From: Gammaproteobacteria bacterium
Lineage (GTDB): Bacteria; Pseudomonadota; Gammaproteobacteria; Pseudomonadales; Pseudohongiellaceae
Length of the DNA: 48,048 nucleotides
Assembly: GCA_029253585.1 (NCBI GenBank)
Contig: JAQWZF010000011.1
Span: 1 to 48,048 of the forward strand
Direction: 5' to 3'
Each line of letters starts with the position of its first letter. The first letter of the stretch is position 1. The translations under genes were made by a program, and so were the position numbers. Below the pieces are notes generated by a model. The model was not told the DNA's origin, searched no databases, and worked only from the letters and a program-made list of their open reading frames with translations. Shown piece after piece: positions 1 through 9,630 of the stretch.

Positions 1-184
1 GAGAACGCTTAAAAATTTATAACGCAGTTGCTTACTTTGAATATCGTTTCTATGAAGATTCACAGAAACCATCAACAGCAAGCACCCACCTCTATTACTT
101 AATCTAATTTTTAAAGAACTTTGAAACACCCGCGCCTCATCAACGCAGAGGCCGGCATTATACGCACCCAGCTAGGTTTGGCAA
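1..184 (-). promoter_or_regulatory. rRNA operon promoter and leader (operon lies off the left edge)
   Basis: Read on the minus strand, a -35 TTGCCA (179-184) and a -10 TATAAT (157-162) are separated by 16 bp and followed by a GC-rich discriminator, as in stringently controlled rRNA promoters. Downstream is a boxA-like GTTCTTTAAAAATT (about 102-120) and then a GTGGGTGCTTGC segment of the kind found in gammaproteobacterial 16S leaders. The 16S gene itself is not in the window. The neighbouring tyrS is also next to an rRNA operon in Pseudomonas aeruginosa, which supports the call. Confidence 0.7.
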
Positions 185-264
185 GGGATTCAGAGGGTTT
201 TTTATAAAGAATTAGAAACTAAAAAACTAGCTATTCTCAGACTTGCCCAAAGTCTTAATAGGGC

Positions 265-284
265 GGCTGTTTATCAGCCTTTTT
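265..284 (+). terminator. Rho-independent-type hairpin downstream of tyrS
   Basis: The stem GGCTG / CAGCC (265-269 and 275-279) has a 5-nt loop and is followed by five T on the + strand. The T run is on the + side, so as drawn it stops rightward transcription. On the minus strand, where tyrS ends at 317, the hairpin is present but the T run is poor, so it would be a weak terminator for tyrS. Confidence 0.45.
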
Positions 285-316
285 AGCACTGAAAACAGGC
301 CCCAAAGCAGCACTTA

Positions 317-1645
317 CTAGGCGACCAGTTTAACCAGGTGAAACAGTTTCTTGCCTCTTTTCAGCACGAAATACTGAGTATGTAGGGCTTTTCCCTGCGT
401 AAGCGCGAAATCCTGGTCCGCAACCAGCTGCCCATTCACTGACACAGCGTTGTTGCCAATGAATTCGCGCGCCATCTTGTTCGACTTGGCTAATTCTGTC
501 GCGACCAGCACCTCTACGATGCCATTACTCTCACTACTAATGGTAGAACAGGGCAAGCCGTCTTGCTCTACCTGCTGCAGGTCCTCTGCTGTTAGCGAGG
601 CGATATCGCCGGAGAACAATGCCTCGCTGATGCGTACGGCAGCGCTCAGGCCCTGTTCACCATGCACCAGCTCGGTGACTTCCCTGGCTAATATGCCCTG
701 CGCCTGCGGCTTCATGTCCGATGCCTTGTCCTGCGCCTCAATCTCGTCGATCTGCTCGGACGAGAGGAAAGTGAAAAATTTAAGGAACTTATAGACGTCA
801 GCATCCGCGGTGCCTAGCCAGAATTGATAGAAGGCATAGGGCGAGGTCTTCTTCGGGTCCAGCCAGATAGTGCCGCTTTCGGTCTTGCCGAACTTAGAGC
901 CGTCGGCCTTGGTAACCAAGGGCAGAGTCGCCCCAAAGACCTGATTCTGGTGCATGCGACGGGTTAGGTCGATGCCTCCAGTTATGTTTCCCCACTGATC
1001 GCTGCCACCGATCTGCATGGTGCAGTCGTAGCGCTTGTTCAGCTCGGCGAAGTCGTAGGACTGCAGAATCATATAGCTGAACTCGGTAAAGGAGATGCCC
1101 TCACCTTCCCGCTCCAGCCGCTGCTTGACCGATTCCTTCTGGATCATCGCGTTCACAGCGAAATGCTTGCCCACGTCGCGCAGAAAGCTCAGAACGTCGT
1201 AGTCCTGGGTCCAATCCAGGTTATTAACCAGCAGCGCGGAATTCTCTCCACAGTCAAAATCGAGAAACTGGCTGAGCTGCGGCTTCAGCTGCTCTACCCA
1301 GTCAGAGATGATATCTGTGGAATTGAGCTTGCGCTCAGAGTCTTTAAAACTAGGGTCGCCTATCATGCCCGTAGCACCGCCAACCAGGGCTATAGGCTTG
1401 TGTCCGGCCATCTGAAAGCGTTTTAGAGCCAGCAGAGGCACCATGCTACCGATATGAAGGCTCGAGGCCGTCGGGTCGAACCCGCAGTACACCACGCGGC
1501 GGGCTTCGGCCAGGTGAGCCGCAAGCTCATCGCCACCGGCGAGTTGAACGACCATATTTCGACTCTGAAGATCGGAGATTATGTCTTTTTCGGAACTGCT
1601 GTCAGGACTTTTACCGGAACTATTCATATTTATAGGAGTCTTCAC
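317..1645 (-). CDS. tyrS: Tyrosyl-tRNA synthetase (TyrZ-like class I)
   Basis: This enzyme charges tRNA-Tyr with tyrosine in the cytoplasm. The 442-aa protein has the class I nucleotide-binding signature in the form HIGS at residues 64-67, within [13 protein letters not shown]. The second signature is the KMSKS counterpart KFGKT at 251-255. Between them are the tyrosine-binding [10 protein letters not shown] segment and, at the end, an S4-like RNA-binding domain (about 375-440). The longest frame starts with GTG at 1645. An ATG at 1627 is equally plausible, and neither has a clear ribosome-binding site. It is transcribed toward the rRNA promoter on the left and diverges from mepM. KFGKT instead of KMSKS is typical of the TyrZ branch. 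Identity is certain; only the start is open. Confidence 0.96.
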   Translation of the reverse strand: MKTPINMNSSGKSPDSSSEKDIISDLQSRNMVVQLAGGDELAAHLAEARRVVYCGFDPTASSLHIGSMVPLLALKRFQMAGHKPIALVGGATGMIGDPSFKDSERKLNSTDIISDWVEQLKPQLSQFLDFDCGENSALLVNNLDWTQDYDVLSFLRDVGKHFAVNAMIQKESVKQRLEREGEGISFTEFSYMILQSYDFAELNKRYDCTMQIGGSDQWGNITGGIDLTRRMHQNQVFGATLPLVTKADGSKFGKTESGTIWLDPKKTSPYAFYQFWLGTADADVYKFLKFFTFLSSEQIDEIEAQDKASDMKPQAQGILAREVTELVHGEQGLSAAVRISEALFSGDIASLTAEDLQQVEQDGLPCSTISSESNGIVEVLVATELAKSNKMAREFIGNNAVSVNGQLVADQDFALTQGKALHTQYFVLKRGKKLFHLVKLVA

Positions 1646-1849
1646 TATGTCACAAAACTAATTAAATTAGCGATTTACCCGACTCAAGCAGGAGAAACCG
1701 CGTTTTGTTTATGCTGAAAAGGCGGCGATTTTACACTAGAACTGCCCGGTTGTGCGGCAATAGGGGCAAAAACGGCTAGGAAATCTCTGGCGACTTGCTT
1801 TAAACTCGCGCTCTCCGGCGTCATAGGAACTTTTGCAGTAGTTTACACT

Positions 1850-3286
1850 ATGGAACTTATTGAATTAATTAAGCGATTTGCCCGCAGGCAGTATCTCGTG
1901 GTGTCTCACTACCCGCGAGAGCACCTCTATATAGCTGGCGCATTAGGCGGTCTGTTCCTGATTCTGCTGGCCCTGCCCATGGGCGCCGAAGACGATGCCG
2001 TGGACGGCAGGACCAAAATAGCGCTGGAAATAGACCTAAACCGGTCCGCTGCCGCTTCCGATCAGGCACCACAGGCAGTGATAGAGCCGGCGGGCGAACT
2101 GTCCCTGTCCGACTTCGTCATCACGCCGGTAGAAAAAGAAGCCACTCCCGTGCTGGAAGACGTGACAGTGTGGCAAAACATCGAAGTAAAGAGCGGTGAC
2201 AACCTATCCGCAATCTTCAGCAAGGTAGGCCTGTCGGATCAGGACCTCTTCCGCGTCCTTAATAGTAGCGATGAGGCGAAGGTGCTGAACCGAGTCTACC
2301 CTGGCTACAAGCTGGACTTTCTAATCCCCGACCATGGCGAGCTCGAGCAGCTTCGACTATTAAAGTCGCCACTGGAAGGCTATCTATTTACGCTCAACAA
2401 CAATAACTACGATGTTGAGTCGATAGTAAATTTTCCACAACTCAAACCCGCCTTCAAGGTAGGCACCATAGCAGACAGCCTTTTCATGGCTGGCCAGCGC
2501 GAACAGATTCCTGCGGTGACAATTATGGAGATGGCGAACATCTTCGGCGGCGTTATCGACTTTATTCTCGACCCGCGAGCCGGCGATGACTTCAGCATCC
2601 TCTACGAAGAAAAATTCCTGAACGACGAATTCATCGGACACGGCGACATACTCGCAACTCAGTACACGAATCAGGGTAAGAGGTTTACCGCGGTTCGCTA
2701 TATAGACGAAAAAGGTGAGGTCGGTTACTACAACGCCAATGGCGAAAGTATGCGCAAGGCATTCCTGCGCAGCCCTCTCGATGTGTTTCGCATTAGCTCC
2801 AACTTCAACCCTAACCGTCGTCATCCGATTCTGAACACGATACGTGCGCATAAGGGAACAGACTATGCTGCGCCGCGCGGCACACCGATTCGCGCAACCA
2901 GCGATGGACAAGTTACCCGAGCGTCGCGTTACGGCTCGTTCGGCAATCTGGTCATTATTAAACATGCCGGCGGCTTCGAGACGAAGTATGCGCATCTTTC
3001 CAAATACGGAAACGGCATCAAGAAAGGCAGGCGCGTAAGACAGGGCGACATCATCGGCTATGTTGGCTCAACCGGCGGCGCAACTGGGCCACATCTACAC
3101 TATGAATTTCTTATGAGCGGCGTGCATCAGAATCCGCGCACCATTATCGACAAACTTCCCAAGGCCGAATCTATCGAGCCAGCTAAAATGGATCGCTTCA
3201 ACACACAGACAGCCAGCCTATTACAGCGCTTTTCAGAAATGAATAGCACGCGCTTGATCACAATGAATCAGCCCAGCGCTGACTGA
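1850..3286 (+). CDS. mepM: M23 peptidoglycan endopeptidase, MepM/OapA type
   Basis: This is a probable zinc endopeptidase that cuts peptide cross-links of peptidoglycan during wall growth. The 478-aa protein starts in the cytoplasm and has one membrane segment at about residues 28-45, so the rest lies in the periplasm. A LysM-like/OapA region follows (about 110-165, VKSGDNLSAIFSKVGL). The C-terminal M23 domain (about 325-440) shows the metal motifs HKGTDYA and HLHYEF, so the active site looks intact. It is followed by anmK after 14 bp on the same strand, and the two form a cell-wall turnover pair, as in Pseudomonas. No clear ribosome-binding site precedes the ATG at 1850. Confidence 0.93.
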   Translation: MELIELIKRFARRQYLVVSHYPREHLYIAGALGGLFLILLALPMGAEDDAVDGRTKIALEIDLNRSAAASDQAPQAVIEPAGELSLSDFVITPVEKEATPVLEDVTVWQNIEVKSGDNLSAIFSKVGLSDQDLFRVLNSSDEAKVLNRVYPGYKLDFLIPDHGELEQLRLLKSPLEGYLFTLNNNNYDVESIVNFPQLKPAFKVGTIADSLFMAGQREQIPAVTIMEMANIFGGVIDFILDPRAGDDFSILYEEKFLNDEFIGHGDILATQYTNQGKRFTAVRYIDEKGEVGYYNANGESMRKAFLRSPLDVFRISSNFNPNRRHPILNTIRAHKGTDYAAPRGTPIRATSDGQVTRASRYGSFGNLVIIKHAGGFETKYAHLSKYGNGIKKGRRVRQGDIIGYVGSTGGATGPHLHYEFLMSGVHQNPRTIIDKLPKAESIEPAKMDRFNTQTASLLQRFSEMNSTRLITMNQPSAD

Positions 3287-3300
3287 TAGCTAGGAACCTC

Positions 3301-4410
3301 TTGGCCAATTCCGACTACTATATTGGGCTTATCTCAGGCACCAGCGTCGACGGTGTCGATTGCGCCCTGGTGCAGTTTGAAGGAAACCAGCCCAAACTCA
3401 TTGCCAGCCACTGCGAGGCAATAGATCCCGATCTACGCGAAACTATTCTGCAGCTTTGCAGCGGCGAGAACATAGACCTCGAACTGCTAGGTTCTACCGA
3501 TATCGCCATAGGTCAATTGTTCGCAAAGGGCGTAGCGACATTGCTCGCCAAAGAAACTATTGAAAAATCCTCAATCCTTGCCATTGGCAGCCATGGCCAG
3601 ACAGTCTTTCATCATCCGGTAGGCGACACGCGCTTCTCACTGCAGATGGGCGACCCAAATAGCATTGCGCAGAGAACCGGCATCACCACCGTTGCGGATT
3701 TCCGCAGACGAGATATGGCAGCCGGTGGCGAAGGCGCACCTCTCGCGCCTCTGCTACACCGCAATTGTTTTCAGTCGGCAAGCACCGATCGTGTCGTACT
3801 AAACGTGGGTGGCTTCGCAAACATTACCGTACTGAACAAGGATGGTAGCTGCCTAGCATTCGATACCGGGCCTGCCAACGTGTTGATGGATTATTGGATA
3901 GGCAAGCATCAACAGAAAAACTACGACAAGAATGGCGATTGGGCGGCAAGCGGCATAGTAATCCCGGCCCTGCTTGAACTGCTTCTGAACGAACCCTATT
4001 TCGCAAAGGCTACACCGAAGAGTACCGGGCGCGAACTGTTTAATGGCCCCTGGCTGGAAGAGAAGCTACATAGCCTCGGCATGGAACTCGTCATCGTCGA
4101 TGTGCAGGCAACCTTACTGCGCCTCACTATCGACAGCATCGCCGAAGAGATTCGCAAGACCGCCTCACCCCTAGAGGTCTATGTCTGCGGCGGTGGCGCA
4201 CATAACAATGCTTTTATGGCGGGTTTGCAGGCGCGACTGCGTGACTGCAACGTGGTCTCCACCGCAGAGTTAGGCATTGACCCTGACTGGGTTGAGGCGA
4301 TCGCCTTTGCCTGGATGGCGAAGCAGACCATCGAAGGCCGCACCATCGACAGCAGTTCGTTCACTGGAGCGAAGCAAGCTACCATTCTTGGCGGAATCTA
4401 CAAAGCCTGA
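3301..4410 (+). CDS. anmK: Anhydro-N-acetylmuramic acid kinase
   Basis: AnmK phosphorylates and opens 1,6-anhydro-MurNAc to MurNAc-6-phosphate in peptidoglycan recycling. The 369-aa protein begins IGLISGTSVDGVDCALV, the ASKHA-fold phosphate loop typical of the family, and has the GDPNSIAQRTGI and FDTGPANVLMD motifs and a C-terminal VCGGGAHN. The start codon is TTG at 3301, preceded by AGGA at 3292-3295; no ATG lies nearby in frame, so the unusual start is well supported. It sits 14 bp after mepM and is probably translated from the same message. It converges on erpA, with 74 bp between the stops and no strong terminator there. Confidence 0.96.
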   Translation: MANSDYYIGLISGTSVDGVDCALVQFEGNQPKLIASHCEAIDPDLRETILQLCSGENIDLELLGSTDIAIGQLFAKGVATLLAKETIEKSSILAIGSHGQTVFHHPVGDTRFSLQMGDPNSIAQRTGITTVADFRRRDMAAGGEGAPLAPLLHRNCFQSASTDRVVLNVGGFANITVLNKDGSCLAFDTGPANVLMDYWIGKHQQKNYDKNGDWAASGIVIPALLELLLNEPYFAKATPKSTGRELFNGPWLEEKLHSLGMELVIVDVQATLLRLTIDSIAEEIRKTASPLEVYVCGGGAHNNAFMAGLQARLRDCNVVSTAELGIDPDWVEAIAFAWMAKQTIEGRTIDSSSFTGAKQATILGGIYKA

Positions 4411-4484
4411 CAGCTAGCCTCCATTCAAGGGAAGCACAGACAGACATTCAGCGAGAAATTGCTAGTGGAGTGAGAAGGCGTCTC

Positions 4485-4838
4485 TTAGATCGAAAACGAG
4501 GAACCGCAGCCACAGGTAGTGGTGGCCATAGGATTGTTCACAATGAAGCGTGAGCCTTCCAGTCCTTCGACGTAGTCGATCTTGGAACCCACGAGATATT
4601 GATAGCTGAGAGGGTCGATCAGAAGGCTGGCGCCTTTGTTCTCGATGATAGTATCGTCTTCGTTGACCTCTTCATCGAAAGAAAAGCCATACTGAAAACC
4701 AGAGCAGCCACCGCCGGTTACGAAAACCCGCAACTTCAGCTTGTCATTGCCCTCTTCGGAAATCAGGGTGTGCACCTTGTCCGCCGCATTATCGGTGAAG
4801 GACATGATGATAGGCTCTTGTGTTTGTACTGCTGACAT
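4485..4838 (-). CDS. erpA: Iron-sulfur cluster insertion protein ErpA (A-type carrier)
   Basis: This A-type carrier receives Fe-S clusters from the assembly machinery and passes them to apo-enzymes. The 117-aa protein carries the three ligand cysteines: one in [12 protein letters not shown] near residue 45, and two in the C-terminal CGCGSSF. The length is standard for ErpA. A second methionine at residue 12 ([10 protein letters not shown]) is close to where many family members start. It is transcribed leftward, with a 177-bp gap from bactofilin, and faces anmK tail to tail. Confidence 0.95.
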   Translation of the reverse strand: MSAVQTQEPIIMSFTDNAADKVHTLISEEGNDKLKLRVFVTGGGCSGFQYGFSFDEEVNEDDTIIENKGASLLIDPLSYQYLVGSKIDYVEGLEGSRFIVNNPMATTTCGCGSSFSI

Positions 4839-5015
4839 TTTGTCTCTCAGTTGATCGAAAGCTAATTACTGCTTAGCGCTACCCAACGCAAAGTGAATCA
4901 GACGGAAAGCCCACTTTTATTGAGCTCAGGGCTGATTATCGCAATAACCAAGTAATTTAGTCAATTATTATCCGACTTATCTAGACCCGCTCTCTCACGT
5001 CGGAACGCGCGGCGA

Positions 5016-5459
5016 CTAGCTGCTCTGAATCACTGAACTATCGAAGGGTAGCTTCTTCTTTTCGGCCGCCAGGCGCTTGTTTTCGTTCTGGCTTGTGCTG
5101 ATATGCATCAGATTGCCATTTACCTCTGACCCCATCACCATCTCGATCAGATTGTAGTAAACACTGCCAACCACGACCGCCTTTGCCGCAAGCTCGAGAT
5201 GATTGGAGGAGCGCAGGTCGCCCTGCACCAGGCCGTTCACGATGGCGGAGGGCACACAGACCTCGCCCTCTACCGAGCCCTTCTCGGCAATACGGATAAG
5301 CGCCTGTGATTCATCATCGGCATAGATATTACCTTTTACTCTACCCTCGATGATTAGCTCGCCAGTGAAATGGATGTCACCGACGATCTCCGTGGATCTG
5401 GAAATCAGCGTATGCGCTGGACCTGTAGATGTCTTCTCTAGTGTTGCATTCTTGAACAT
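5016..5459 (-). CDS. Bactofilin family protein (polymer-forming cytoskeletal)
   Basis: Bactofilins form nucleotide-free filaments from a right-handed beta helix and often organise cell-wall enzymes at the membrane. The 147-aa protein has the repeating hydrophobic/glycine pattern of that fold (GDIHFTGELIIEGRVKGNI and later GSVEGEVCVPSAIVNGLVQG) between short disordered ends. The C-terminal tail is rich in Lys and Ser. It lies 60 bp downstream of the DUF6776 gene on the same strand, the order seen in Pseudomonas, and both belong to an envelope-related neighbourhood with mepM. The exact role in this organism is not known. Confidence 0.9.
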   Translation of the reverse strand: MFKNATLEKTSTGPAHTLISRSTEIVGDIHFTGELIIEGRVKGNIYADDESQALIRIAEKGSVEGEVCVPSAIVNGLVQGDLRSSNHLELAAKAVVVGSVYYNLIEMVMGSEVNGNLMHISTSQNENKRLAAEKKKLPFDSSVIQSS

Positions 5460-5519
5460 AGCCCCTGTCTCCTTTCGATTCCGTGCTGCCGAACCGGCTA
5501 AATAATGTATTACGATCGC

Positions 5520-6263
5520 TCAGCGCTCGACGACCCAACTGAAATTCTGATTGATACTCTTCTCTATCGGTTCGTCCGAAACCGCCGCGATCTGCAGGCG
5601 TTCGGGCACGAAGTTATCCGGTAGCACCAGCTCTCCCTCGATATTCTGAAAATATTTAAATCGTAGTCGAATATCGAGCTGATCCTGTTCTGCAGAAAGA
5701 TCGCGGAGTGCCAAGATCTGCTGCTCCTCTCCCTGCGAGCCTATCAGGTTCACATTCACATGACCGGTTAGGAAGGTATCGCCATCTGCATCTTGCTGAC
5801 GCAGGACCAGCTTGTAGCGAAAACGATTTGACTGGCGGGTCGCATCTACATCGAGCTGACTAATTATCAAGCCCGTGTCTTCGGTTTCTTCAGATACAAC
5901 CTGTCGGTAGTAGACGACGTCTTGCTCTAGTTGCGCCACCCTGTCTCGCAGGCCACGAATGGTTCCCTGCACCTCTTCGGTCGCGCGCTGATCCATCACG
6001 CTGGATCTGTCCAGTATTGCAACTTGCCGGCGCAGTTCTGCATTCTCTGCCTCAGCGGCGATCAGCTGCCCACTCAGCTCCTGCCGCGTTGCCTGTTCGC
6101 TCTGCTGATAGCGCTGTGTGTTCGCATAGCCAAACATGAAGCCACCTAGCGCACTGCCACCCACGCCTAGTGCCAGCAGGATAACAAGCAAGAGACGGCG
6201 GCCGGGCCTGTGCGGCACCACCACCATCTTTTCTTGCTTACTGCCTTTGACTACATTTGGCAT
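5520..6263 (-). CDS. DUF6776 family membrane-anchored coiled-coil protein
   Basis: The function is unknown. The 247-aa protein has a basic N terminus (to about residue 22), one membrane segment (about 22-48, ending in a Gly-rich GGSALGGFMFGY), a coiled coil rich in Gln, Glu and Arg (about 55-120) and a C-terminal beta-rich domain (about 130-245) probably in the periplasm. It sits between argC and bactofilin, as in Pseudomonas (the PA0663-type gene). The pairing with bactofilin suggests, by inference only, a membrane partner for the filament. The family name rests on synteny and architecture; I could not run a profile search. Confidence 0.75.
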   Translation of the reverse strand: MPNVVKGSKQEKMVVVPHRPGRRLLLVILLALGVGGSALGGFMFGYANTQRYQQSEQATRQELSGQLIAAEAENAELRRQVAILDRSSVMDQRATEEVQGTIRGLRDRVAQLEQDVVYYRQVVSEETEDTGLIISQLDVDATRQSNRFRYKLVLRQQDADGDTFLTGHVNVNLIGSQGEEQQILALRDLSAEQDQLDIRLRFKYFQNIEGELVLPDNFVPERLQIAAVSDEPIEKSINQNFSWVVER

Positions 6264-6316
6264 CCAGAAATCTCCGGTACAACTAAACTTGCCCGCCTAC
6301 CCTGCTCATCTAGAGA

Positions 6317-7372
6317 CTAGGGCAGCAAGGCGATATTTTGCAATCCTGTGGCCTCACCCAATCCGAACATGATGTTCATGTTCTGAATGGCCTGCCCGGC
6401 AGCGCCTTTCACCAGGTTGTCTTCTGCCGACAGGACCACGATCGTATTCGTGTCCTCAGAATAGGCAACTGATATCTGACATTTGTTCGACCCCTTCACA
6501 TTTCTGGTCGCTGGTACTTCACCCTGGGGCAGCACATCGACGAAGGGTTCATTGGCATAACGGCGCACATAGACTTCCTGCAACTGCTCTACCGAGACCT
6601 CGATACCTGACTTCACCGGCGCGTACAGTGTCGCCAGAATCCCTCTGATCATGGGTGTTAGATGAGGAATGAAGGTAAGCCTAATCTCACTCTCGCTATA
6701 GCGATTCAAACTCTCGCAGATTTCCGGATGATGACGATGGCCGGAGATCGCATAGGCCTTTATGGATTCTGTCGCCTCGCACAATAAGAAGTCTTCAACC
6801 GCCTTCCTGCCGGCTCCGCTGACACCGGACTTGGCATCGGCGATTAATCTTTCTGTTTCAACGAGGGAATTCTCTAACAGGGGCAAGAAGCCCAGTTGAA
6901 TTGCCGTTGGATAACAGCCGGGCACGGCAATCAGCTGCGCCCCTTTGATCTTCTCTCTATTGACTTCCGGCAGGCCATAGACGGCGGTTGCCACGATTTC
7001 GGGGCAGACGTGCTTCGTCTTATACCATTGCTCCCAAAGCGGAATATCTTGAATGCGAAAATCCGCCGACAGATCGATGACCCTGACGCCCTTCGCCAGC
7101 AAGTCAGCCACCGTATTCATGGCGACGGCATGGGGGGTCGCGTAGAAGACCACATCACATTCACCGAGCAGGTCCGAATCGGGCCCGGAGAACAGCAGGT
7201 CTAAATGGCCGCGCAGGTTTGGAAAATGGCTGTGTACAGCCACGCCCGCAAGCTCGCGCGAGGTCACAACTGAAATCTCCACGTCACTGCGCAGGGCGAG
7301 CAGTCTGAGCAGCTCGACGCCGGTGTAGCCAGTAGCTCCAATTATTCCAACTTTAATCAAAATAGACTCCAT
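6317..7372 (-). CDS. argC: N-acetyl-gamma-glutamyl-phosphate reductase
   Basis: ArgC reduces N-acetylglutamyl-5-phosphate to the semialdehyde with NADPH, the third step of arginine synthesis. The 351-aa protein has the Rossmann loop [15 protein letters not shown] near the N terminus, the catalytic cysteine in [12 protein letters not shown] (about residue 155) and the [10 protein letters not shown] segment. The C-terminal half carries the catalytic histidine region [10 protein letters not shown]. It is 53 bp upstream of the DUF6776 gene on the same strand, so it may lead a leftward operon including bactofilin. The start is ATG at 7372. Confidence 0.96.
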   Translation of the reverse strand: MESILIKVGIIGATGYTGVELLRLLALRSDVEISVVTSRELAGVAVHSHFPNLRGHLDLLFSGPDSDLLGECDVVFYATPHAVAMNTVADLLAKGVRVIDLSADFRIQDIPLWEQWYKTKHVCPEIVATAVYGLPEVNREKIKGAQLIAVPGCYPTAIQLGFLPLLENSLVETERLIADAKSGVSGAGRKAVEDFLLCEATESIKAYAISGHRHHPEICESLNRYSESEIRLTFIPHLTPMIRGILATLYAPVKSGIEVSVEQLQEVYVRRYANEPFVDVLPQGEVPATRNVKGSNKCQISVAYSEDTNTIVVLSAEDNLVKGAAGQAIQNMNIMFGLGEATGLQNIALLP

Positions 7373-7615
7373 CGATGGTGTCGGTTTTCAAAATAGACAG
7401 CGGGGTGGATCAGATGCAGCACTTTTGCTTACGCAAAGTTGCGATCCAGCTGATCTGAAATGCCGGACGGGGTATCTTACACTTCAATGCCTAGAATGCA
7501 ATATCTGGGAGCATTTCATTACGTAAAATCAACAGCTTAGGGACGATCCCTGCTATCATCAAGACATCAACTTTCAGCTGTGATAGCTTCTCTTGCAAGC
7601 GTTTAGGAGTGCAGT

Positions 7616-8041
7616 ATGCTTTGGGTCAAAGCCTTTCATATTATCGGGGTAGTTTGCTGGTTTGCCGGGATTTTTTATCTCCCGCGGCTGTTCGTCTATC
7701 ACGCCATGAGTGAAGATCAGATCAGCAAGGATCGCTTCGAGATCATGGAGAGTAAGTTGTTCTGGGCCATCATGACGCCTTCGGCGGTGTTCGCTGTCGT
7801 TCTGGGCGCCTGGCTGCTGATCGCCAACCACGGCTATTTCATGGCCTGGTGGTGGATGAAGGCGAAGCTGGGTCTGGTCGCCCTACTAATCGGATATCAC
7901 TACTACTGCTGGTGGTATATGAAGGCGCTGCGCAAAGATGCGCAGTTTCGCAGCCACAAGTTCTTTCGCGTCTACAACGAACTGCCCGTGTTGCTGCTAG
8001 TAGCGATAGTAATCCTGATCGTGGTCAAGCCCACCCTGTAA
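7616..8041 (+). CDS. hemJ: HemJ-type protoporphyrinogen IX oxidase (CopD-like membrane protein)
   Basis: HemJ oxidises protoporphyrinogen IX to protoporphyrin IX in the inner membrane. The 141-aa protein has four membrane segments, a conserved histidine in KAFHIIGVVCWFAG near residue 8, and the WWMKAKLGL lysine/arginine region in the third segment, all typical of HemJ. The ATG at 7616 follows TTAGGAG at 7602-7608. It diverges from argC across a 243-bp gap and precedes hemL, another heme-pathway gene, by 234 bp. The enzymatic call is by family; some relatives remain annotated only as CopD-like. Confidence 0.88.
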   Translation: MLWVKAFHIIGVVCWFAGIFYLPRLFVYHAMSEDQISKDRFEIMESKLFWAIMTPSAVFAVVLGAWLLIANHGYFMAWWWMKAKLGLVALLIGYHYYCWWYMKALRKDAQFRSHKFFRVYNELPVLLLVAIVILIVVKPTL

Positions 8042-8275
8042 CGCTTCCTTGCTGGCAAGACGAAACAACAGCGGCAACTGCCAATAGTTGCTATTGACCG
8101 ATTCAATGCGCAAAATAGTGCCTCGCTTATCGAGGCCTCTGCAGACATATTGGCTGTAATGCACAGCCTGTCTGACCATGCCGATGTAGCAAAACTGACA
8201 CAACAGAAGACTGCGTGGTTTTTAGCGTGGTAGTGAGCAATTCATAGAAAGTAGTAAACAGAAGGTTCCGGTAAC

Positions 8276-9568
8276 ATGAGCAATAACAATTCCAGGCATC
8301 TCTTTGAGCTGGCAGTAAAACATATCCCCGGCGGTGTAAATTCTCCCGTTAGAGCCTTCAAGGGCGTAGGTGGGAATCCCCTATTCTTCAAGGCCGGCCA
8401 GGACGCCTACCTGATCGATGCCGACAACAATCGCTATGTCGACTACGTTGGTGGGTTTGGTCCTCTGATCCTCGGGCACTGTCACGAGGGTGTCACCGAG
8501 GCACTGCGCAATCAATTACAGCAGGGCCTCGCCTTTGGCGCGTCTACCGAGGCTGAGGTACAGATCGCGGATAAGATCTGTGAGCTGATGCCCTCCATCG
8601 AAAAAGTTCGACTGGTAACCTCCGGCACCGAGGCCACCATGAGTGCGATTCGATTAGCGCGCGGTTACACCGGTCGCGATCGTATCGTGAAATTCGAAGG
8701 CTGCTATCACGGCCATGTCGATGGCCTACTGGTCAAGGCTGGATCCGGCGCGTTGACCCTGGGCGAACCCGATTCACTGGGCGTGCCTAAGGCCTATACC
8801 GACCTCACCCATGTGCTCCCCTATAACGACAGCGCGGCACTGGAAAGTTTCTTCGCCGAGAATGGCGACGAAATCGCCTGCGTAATGGTCGAGCCCGTTG
8901 CCGGCAACATGAATTGTGTCCCGCCCGCATCGTGTTTCCTTCAGGCACTGCGCGAGCACTGCAGCAAGCATGGCGCGGTACTCATCTTCGACGAAGTCAT
9001 GACAGGCTTTCGAGTCGCCTTAGGTGGCGCCCAGTCTATTTACGATATAGAACCTGACCTGACGACCATCGGCAAGGTAATAGGCGGCGGGCTTCCTATA
9101 GGCGCGTTTGGTGGCAAGCAAGAGATCATGGATATGATCGCACCGCTGGGTAGTGTCTATCAGGCTGGCACCCTGGCCGGCAGTCCGCTCGCCGTTGCGG
9201 CAGGCCTGGCGACACTGAATCTTATTTCCGAACCCGGATTTCACGAGCAACTCACCCAGCGCACCGGCTCACTAATGAGTGGCCTGCAGGAACGCGCCGA
9301 TCAAGCGGGCATCCCCTTTACGACCAACCAGGTCGGCGCAATGTTCGGCTGTTTCTTCACTGAAGAAAAAGAGGTAACTCAGTTCTCCCAGGTAATGAGC
9401 TGTAATGTCGATCGTTTCAAGCATTACTTCCACACGATGCTGGATAATGGCGTCTACCTGGCGCCTTCTGCCTTCGAGGCCGGATTCGTATCCAGCGCCC
9501 ATGGCGAGAAGGAAATTCAACTCACATTGGACGCCGCAGAGAAAGCCTTCGCTGCGCTTCCCAAGTAA
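8276..9568 (+). CDS. hemL: Glutamate-1-semialdehyde 2,1-aminomutase
   Basis: HemL is a PLP enzyme that turns glutamate-1-semialdehyde into 5-aminolevulinate, the committed heme precursor. The 430-aa protein matches the family along its length: [16 protein letters not shown] at the N terminus, [28 protein letters not shown], and the PLP lysine in [23 protein letters not shown] ribosome-binding site precedes the ATG. The PfkB kinase follows after 62 bp on the same strand. It sits two genes from argC and next to hemJ, so precursor formation and a late oxidation step of heme synthesis are neighbours. Confidence 0.97.
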   Translation: MSNNNSRHLFELAVKHIPGGVNSPVRAFKGVGGNPLFFKAGQDAYLIDADNNRYVDYVGGFGPLILGHCHEGVTEALRNQLQQGLAFGASTEAEVQIADKICELMPSIEKVRLVTSGTEATMSAIRLARGYTGRDRIVKFEGCYHGHVDGLLVKAGSGALTLGEPDSLGVPKAYTDLTHVLPYNDSAALESFFAENGDEIACVMVEPVAGNMNCVPPASCFLQALREHCSKHGAVLIFDEVMTGFRVALGGAQSIYDIEPDLTTIGKVIGGGLPIGAFGGKQEIMDMIAPLGSVYQAGTLAGSPLAVAAGLATLNLISEPGFHEQLTQRTGSLMSGLQERADQAGIPFTTNQVGAMFGCFFTEEKEVTQFSQVMSCNVDRFKHYFHTMLDNGVYLAPSAFEAGFVSSAHGEKEIQLTLDAAEKAFAALPK

Positions 9569-9630
9569 GAAGCAATGAAGAAAAACATAAAGAGAAACGA
9601 ACAAAGCAGCAATTCAACGAGGATTACAGA

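Noticed and set aside
2384..2995. 203-aa frame opposite mepM
   Set aside because: It is the complement of a well-supported M23 gene; it has no family features and no start signal.
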